A DNA stretch of 64,000 nucleotides from Paraspadella gotoi. Lineage: Eukaryota > Chaetognatha. The notes below the pieces were generated by a model. That model made no database searches, was not told the origin of the DNA, and was given only the letters and a program-made list of their open reading frames with translations. Positions 58,191-64,000 of the stretch are shown piece after piece. A program made the position numbers and the translations under genes. The stretch's first letter is position 1; every line of letters starts with the position of its first letter. The DNA is taken from NCBI GenBank assembly GCA_051294375.1, contig CM119263.1, positions 16,284,532-16,348,531 of the forward strand, in the 5' to 3' direction.

Positions 58191-61100
58191 ATGGCATCAG
58201 ATATGGAAGCGGATTGTTGCCACTTGTTGGTAATCGTGGGCGAACCTCAGCAAGGTGGAGTGCGCCAGTCAACGATCGAATTCGCGAAAAAGGGACTTCG
58301 CCATTGGGACGCCGGATTTGTCGGCGTTGGAGACTTCAGCGCTGCCTTGGACGCTGCCGCCGCAGCGAAGCCGGAACCCACGCAAATCGGCCAAAATGCC
58401 GCCGGTAAGTCGGAGTATGGGTAGTTAGTATCAGTTACTTAAAGTATAAACTGCAAAAAATGTTTAATTGTACGTAATTTATATATAAATAAGTACATGA
58501 GTATTATTTCTAATTTGTAAAAGCGTTTCTAGTGTTTTTCTTTTATTGAAATAGCAGTCGTAACAAAAATCAAATTTGAACTAACTGTCGCTCTTGGGAT
58601 GGGTTCGGAAGTGAACTCGCATGCGAACCGGTTAATATCTGATGCTGGATGAAAATATCAGCCAACGCCTGTTTTATGGGTATTATTTCTAAAAGATATG
58701 CTTTATTATCTATTTTTGTTATTATTAATCGTACAGAAGTTCCTTGCCGCTTGATGACGTAAGCTTGCAAGTATTTAATTTTTTGTATCTTGGGCTAAAT
58801 GGCCACCAGAATTTTTTCGGTGATTCCGAGTATTTAGTCAATTTTTTGTTTTAGTCGGAAAAAGAGACGTAAGTTTTTGGTGTGAGATTTTTAATTGGTG
58901 CGTCATCGCGACTCTGACCGACCGCAAAACTTTTCACTGTACTTGTTCTCCTTTTCTCCTTTTTCTTCTTTTCAGTCTTCTTTTGTTTTTGTTCTCCTTT
59001 TTTGTCTTTCAAATTTGGAGGGCTCGTTTAATCTTTCGCGGTTTTTACCGATTGGTGATTGGCTTTCTTTTGTGCACCGTATTTTCTTGCACATTAGTCT
59101 AAATTTTTTTGTGAGTGAAGCTGATTAAATTTTTAATTCCTTACAAAAACTCAGTAATCACTTTGATCTTTTAAACGCGCTTTTCTGGCTTCTGTAATGC
59201 TACTTTTTTTTTCCCTCAACCTTTCTTCACTCAAGTCCTGCAGCTTTTTTTTTCTCTCTCTTCAAATCCTCTTTAATTTCTTCATCGCGCAAATCCTCTG
59301 GCGTCGGTGGTTGATTAAATATTCGTCCAATCGAGATGACGATGTGAAAACTGCTTATTTTTTTGGTTTTTTCAGTCTATTATTTTATTATACTACTTCT
59401 TTAAAAATCTAAAACCTTCCCAAATTCTCGTTGATACTCTTGCTTAACAAATGTTTTTAAAATGACTGATAACAATTTTTTTCGGCCCTTACTGAAACTC
59501 CAGTCCTTTTGGTTGGGCTTTTCTTTATTTTTCTCTTTTCCTCCGTCAGGTACGGAATCCATCTCTCGCTTCTCGGGTTTCGGCGTCAACGTCACCCTTG
59601 TTTTCAACGCCCGGCAGTCAAGCGTAAAGCGTTGCCTTGCCTCTGCATCCGTCCGGACCTCGCCCTATTCTCTCGTCATCTACGCCGGCGCTTGTGACGT
59701 CGACAGTGGCGCGTGGATCCTGAGCGACGGCGTGTTCGGCGCTGCAGAATTTGCTCTCGCATGTCGTGTCGGTTTTGCTGCTTCTTCGGGCGCCACTTCC
59801 GCGGATCCCGAACCTTCGCTCCCATCGTCGCGCCTGCTTCGTCTCCACTTGCCGTTCAAGGGGAATTTCGCTTCCGTCGTCGTCGTCGGTCTAGAAGTGC
59901 GGACGACAGACGCGGCAGACGCGACGCCATCTTTTGACACCGGGTTCGAACTCGGGGCTGGTCTCGCAGAAGCGATGGAGCGGGAGACGAGAGTGCCGCA
60001 TGAGGATTCCCTCCTTCCCGCGCCCGTTACCATCGGAGCTTTGGAGAGAAAGGGCGCTGCCGTGTACGCGTTTCCGGCCGAAGATTCAGACTGCTTCGTG
60101 TTTGCCGCCGGAGGATACACGATGCTCGTAGACGGAGGTCACGGAGTCAGGTTTGTGAGTTTTGTTTTTTTTACGTGAACTAAAATGCATTTACATTTTA
60201 CAATCATTACAATGTAAATACATGCATACATTTATCCATATAAAAATTACTTTTCTTCCGTCACAACTACGTTACCATTCGTTTTACGGAAATGATCTTC
60301 AGGTCATGCTTTTGGCCGATGATTGGAAATCTAGGATCTTTGGACCTCCTCGCCATCACGCATATTGGGCATAATAACATTCAAGGTAATAATAAGGCAA
60401 TAATAATAAGTAATAATAAGTAATAGGTAATCTGTATTGATGTTTGAACAAACGATTTGACTTGTGATTGTACAAAAAACTAAAAAAATAATAAGAAACA
60501 GAAAAAAATATCTTGAAGCGTTATTATGACAGATGTTGTTTTATCAATCACAATAAATCCCTTTTATCAGGCATATCTACCTTCCTCTCTCGCAAAATCA
60601 AAGATGGCGCCTCCTCTCACCCAGAAATCGAGCATCTTCTATTTAACGCCGTTGAACCCTCGAAGGGTGGGGAGGGTGAGGTCAACGGTGGCGAATCTCT
60701 TCTTAACGGCCTCGGCGTCTCTCTGGCTTCTGAGGCCGACAAGCTTGTGGAGCGTCTGGCCCAGCTCAACCTCCAACCAACGGCTACAACTCGCGGAGCC
60801 AAGACGCAGCCAGTAATGCTTTACTTCAAGGTAGGCCTAGGGCGCCTTGATCTTTATCCGATCCACCCGGCAGAGGATGGCAAAGAGCTGAGGACTTTCC
60901 TCACCCAGTGGAAGGAAGGAACCTTCGGCGTCGACGAACGCGGGTTTCCAGTGCCGGACCAAGCCTCTCTTGCTTTTGCCCTTGTTTGGACGCCGGCTAA
61001 TGTGAAAAAGCCCCCTGTCCGTTTATTGTATCCCGGCCGCTGCTCCCCCGATCTATTGGCGGAGGGTCTCGACCTTCTCAAAGAAGTTCCCGTATTTCGC

Positions 61101-62606
61101 GGCTTTGACGGAAAGGCGCCTGTATCTCCACGTGCACCTACCAAGGGTGCGACCGGAAAACTAGCCCCCGGAGGTCGAGGAGACGTGAAGGAAAAATCGC
61201 CGCGGTCCAATGCGCCGCCGTCTCGTCGCCCGGCCCCGGGCGCTAAGAGGGCTCCCATTGAAGCATCTTCGTCGTCGACAGTGACCAAAAACGTCAAACC
61301 AACAACCAGCGCTTCTGCTCCCATTGCTTCGTCCACATCCGGCCCCTCCGTCGCTTCGAAAAAACCCACTGCGACCAAATCCGTTCCCCAAACAAATCCC
61401 GCCGTTGGTTCAACCGCGCTAAAGCCTGGAGCAGCGGGACCTGTGGCCGAGGGTTCCATGGAGTCTTCCAAAGCCGCGCCGAAAAAGGCGCCTACGAAGA
61501 AAGAAGCCGGTGTGACCGAAAATTCTAAAAAGGAAGCTAAAGAGAAAAAAGAAGCCAAAGCTGTCTCCGCCTCTTCGGGTTCTTCCGTTTCGGGGCTTGT
61601 TGCAAAGTCGAGGTCGCCTCGACCGGCCGCTTCTCCTTTGAAGGCTAACTCCCCTAGAGCCGCGGCAGCCTCCAAGACTGATTCTCCGCGACAGGGGGCT
61701 AAGAATATCAAAGGTGACGTAAAGAAACCTGGAAAAACATCCAAGGCGGACGTTAGCAGCAATGGCGGTAACAAGAAAGGAAGCAGTCCCACGGCAACGG
61801 CCGCGGCAGACCTCTCTGCTAAAACGCCACCGGTCGTGACACTTTCATTTGAACCAGACAACACCGCAACTTCTGGCACGATGGTAGAGGCTGAGGATAT
61901 ATCTGACCCATCTGTAAATCCACCCAACGCCGAGAACAGTCTCACTTTCGACATTACTGCTAAAGCTGGCTCGTCCACTGAACCAAAAGTCGATAAATTA
62001 CCAAAAGTCAAGATTGATGAAACGATGGCAGAGCCAGCCTCGAACTTTGATTCAATGGCTGCGACTGGCTCAACCTCTGACCCAATAGCAAAGATGGGCT
62101 CGACGGCTGATGCAAAAGCAAAGACGGGCTCGATTTCGGACGCAATGGCGGATACTGGTAAAACCTCTGATGCAGCGGCAGAGCCCGTTTTAATCTCTGA
62201 CTCCATTGCCGCGATAACAGAGACTGTCACTCCTAATGAGATGTCAGCGGAAGTCTTGACTGAGAGCTGTATTTCCGAAAAAGAGATTCTTAAGTCGGAA
62301 AACGACGATAAATCCGAGGTGTCACTGTCAAATATCTTGTCTAAGATGGAAACTGATGAAGTCGCTGTGGTGATCTCGGCCGGACCCGATACTGCTGCGA
62401 AGAATAATGATAAAGAAACGGTCAGCTCTGACGTTCTTGTCAATGGCGACGGCTCTGTCGGCGCATTGGTGCACGGTTTCGCCGATTCTATCGTCGACGA
62501 TGCAATGATTGCCGCTAAAAAGGAAACGGACGAAGATCTCGCCGCTCGTGCTCGCTCGGCGCTCATTGACGTGGAATCAAAAGGCGAGTCGGTTGTCAAT
62601 TTTTAA
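58191..62606 (+). CDS. MAP1-like: MAP1/Futsch-type microtubule-associated protein, N-terminal region
   Basis: Cytoskeletal protein that binds and stabilises microtubules, typically in neurons. Exons 58191-58404, 59550-60150, 60303-60385 and 60571-62606, all GT-AG and in phase, give 977 residues to a stop. The MAP1 N-terminal signature is clear: HLLVIVGE near the start, KGLRHWD, then AAGGYTMLVDGGHGVRSCFW, LLAITHIGHNNIQGI and STFLSRKI, the metallo-beta-lactamase-like core of MAP1 heavy chains. A Lys/Ala/Ser/Pro-rich basic region follows, with KKEAKEKKEAKA, the KKE type used for microtubule binding, and then an acidic Ser/Thr-rich end. Four tandem 10-residue repeats (TGSTSDPIAK type) lie at 62064-62183. 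The conserved C-terminal light-chain domain is absent from the window. The start Met at 58191 is chosen because the motif follows at once. Confidence 0.88.
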
Positions 62607-63668
62607 TTGATTTCTGCTTGGAAACTTCGTTGAAAAGTGTACTGTATGGCAATGGGAAGACATGCCCGGGGTGTGAGGCGTATTTATTTTAATCAGCGTG
62701 ACCGTGTGGGGATTTAACTCAAGCTGTCCAAGCTAATGGGATGAGCTGAGTTTCACCAAGCAATAGATACGGGAGGCAAATTTAGGATTCGCCACAAGTC
62801 TTTTTATCTCGCCAGACGGCCCTAGGCCCATCTTGGGCGAATTTTGTTTTATTATTGCTTCTTAGTGACGTTGTCGTCGTCGTCGTCATACTTTTTTACA
62901 ATTAGAAATTGTAAAAGTATATATTTTTAAAAAATAAATAATTTAGATATAGCTTTTTGTTATCAAGACGTTTTAAAATGGTAAGTTTCATATGGATACA
63001 AGTATTGTATAATGTATATGTATAATATACAAATTAATATATATATATAAACATTTTTTTAAATTATATTACTTTTTTTTCTCAGTCGCTGCTTCTTCTG
63101 ATTCGTCTAAAAACGAGTTGAACTCTGCAGCGGCTGGACTTCTCTCTCTCTCTCTCTCATTCTGTCTCTTTGTTTTTTATTAAAAAAAGTTATCAGGATC
63201 GAACTCGTGACGTTTATCGTTTCAGTCATGCGTGAATTGAATTTTGTTTACTTTGCGCTAATGAAGGCTTACATTGAAGCCAAAACATGTTCATTTTTCA
63301 TGCTAAATAAATTTGTTGTTCAAAATAAAAACAAACTATTCTCTTTTAGTTTATACTTTAAAATTTTGTATTTTTATTTATCTAAATTATTTTATTATTT
63401 TAATTAAATAAATTAAATTTCATTCAGTCAAATCATTTCGTTTTATTGATTCATTGCATTTTTTAAACGTTTTCCTATTAATCATTCCTTATCATCGCAT
63501 CTATAATTGGTTATCATCATAATTCATTCAATCGGGGTTTTTTTTCTGGATAAATATTGAGGGATGGATCATTGTAATTTTAAGATTTTTTCATTAATTT
63601 TTTTAGATAGTAAGTCTGTCTAGATCACTATACTTTTTAAAGATTTTTTTCCCCTTTTTTCCACTTAG
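62607..63668 (+). other. MAP1 intron or 3' flank with a composite-element scrap
   Basis: AT-rich, with (GTC)n-like GTTGTCGTCGTCGTCGTCA at 62871-62889. A short relic of the CT-rich composite element is at about 63080-63175 (GATTCGTCTAAAAACGA, CTCTGCAGCGGC, CT run). No exon is seen before 63669. Confidence 0.5.
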
Positions 63669-64000
63669 ATACCAAACCTCTAGTCATCCCTTTAGTCCGG
63701 ATCGACACGGTTTCCAGCCATTCTGATACGGAGTCGGAACCCGAAGAAATTGATCCCTTCAACGAGGAGGAGAAGCCGCCGACAAGGACCCGTTTTCATT
63801 TCGACGATATTTCCGACGATGACTCAAAGGACGACGATATCGACATAAAAGCTTTTGAAAAGGATTCGGAACCCAGAGAAAAGTTGAATGTTGCCATAGT
63901 TATGGCTAATTCTGCAGACGAATCGACCAATGGACCTCCTGAAGCCTCTGACGTGAGCCTTCATGAGAACGACGTCAATAGCGCGATTCTGGAAGGTGAC
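63669..64000 (+). CDS. Acidic open exon, partial, probably MAP1 continuation
   Basis: A pyrimidine-rich tract and CTTAG acceptor open a phase-1 frame with no stop to the window end, 110 full codons. It reads TKPLVIPLVRIDTVSSHSDT, then Asp/Glu/Ser-rich sequence (DDISDDDSKDDDIDIKAFEK). This matches the acidic style of the end of the preceding large exon, so it may be the next MAP1 exon reached by splicing around the stop at 62606. No phase-1 donor is obvious there. It could also be another gene. Confidence 0.5.

Noticed and set aside
60854-62599. 581-codon open frame on the minus strand
   Set aside because: It is the exact antisense of the MAP1 large exon. Ala/Ser/Pro-rich coding sequence with GC-rich third positions often leaves the opposite strand open. 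It has no recognised domain.

Overview
The window is eukaryotic nuclear DNA, most likely from a bilaterian invertebrate. It is AT-rich between genes, its coding exons are nearer balanced base use, and GT-AG introns run from about 50 bases to 6.6 kb. Transposon relics are dense. The gene set (UBE3B, an ETS1/2 factor with Pointed domain, MAP1, Schlafen-like) is animal. I cannot name the species. Exon edges below were derived by hand from splice signals and frame continuity.

Layout, left to right. 1-5352 (+): the 3' 14 exons of a UBE3B-type HECT ubiquitin ligase whose 5' end lies outside the window. 6580-7782 (+): an intronless hormone-sensitive-lipase-family alpha/beta hydrolase. 8542-17470 (+): a Schlafen-like gene with two AlbA_2-like regions and a 6.6 kb repeat-filled intron. 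18347-32222 (-): an ETS1/2-type transcription factor, 13 recognised exons, running tail to tail with the Schlafen-like gene. 58191-62606 (+): the N-terminal part of a MAP1/Futsch-type microtubule-associated protein, followed by another open acidic exon that runs off the end at 64000.

The most striking structure is 23.2-55.1 kb. The segment 23217-33074, which holds ETS exons, recurs as a direct copy at about 39236-49157. The segment about 33100-39200 is an inverted copy of about 49158-55100. Each of the two 25-N gaps sits at a block edge. In the direct copy the ETS exons are broken by one-base homopolymer changes, and about 39.2-43.8 kb carries many small indels. This fits an unpolished, falsely duplicated or fold-back contig better than a real gene duplication. 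The simplest true order is 23217-33074 joined to 49158 onward.

Mobile DNA is the second theme. It includes a Tc1/mariner-like element with TA target duplication (24146-25880) carrying a nested tRNA-type SINE, and several long fold-back elements (5.8, 14.8, 30.2 and 56.4 kb). There is also a small inverted-repeat element family whose interior resembles telomere repeats (CCCTAA-like), a CT/GA-rich composite element in head-to-tail tandem, a dispersed unit of about 180 bases, and a dispersed family of about 235 bases.

The genes show no operon-like or pathway link. They look like unrelated neighbours. I found no CRISPR array, rRNA, bona fide tRNA gene or prokaryotic cassette.
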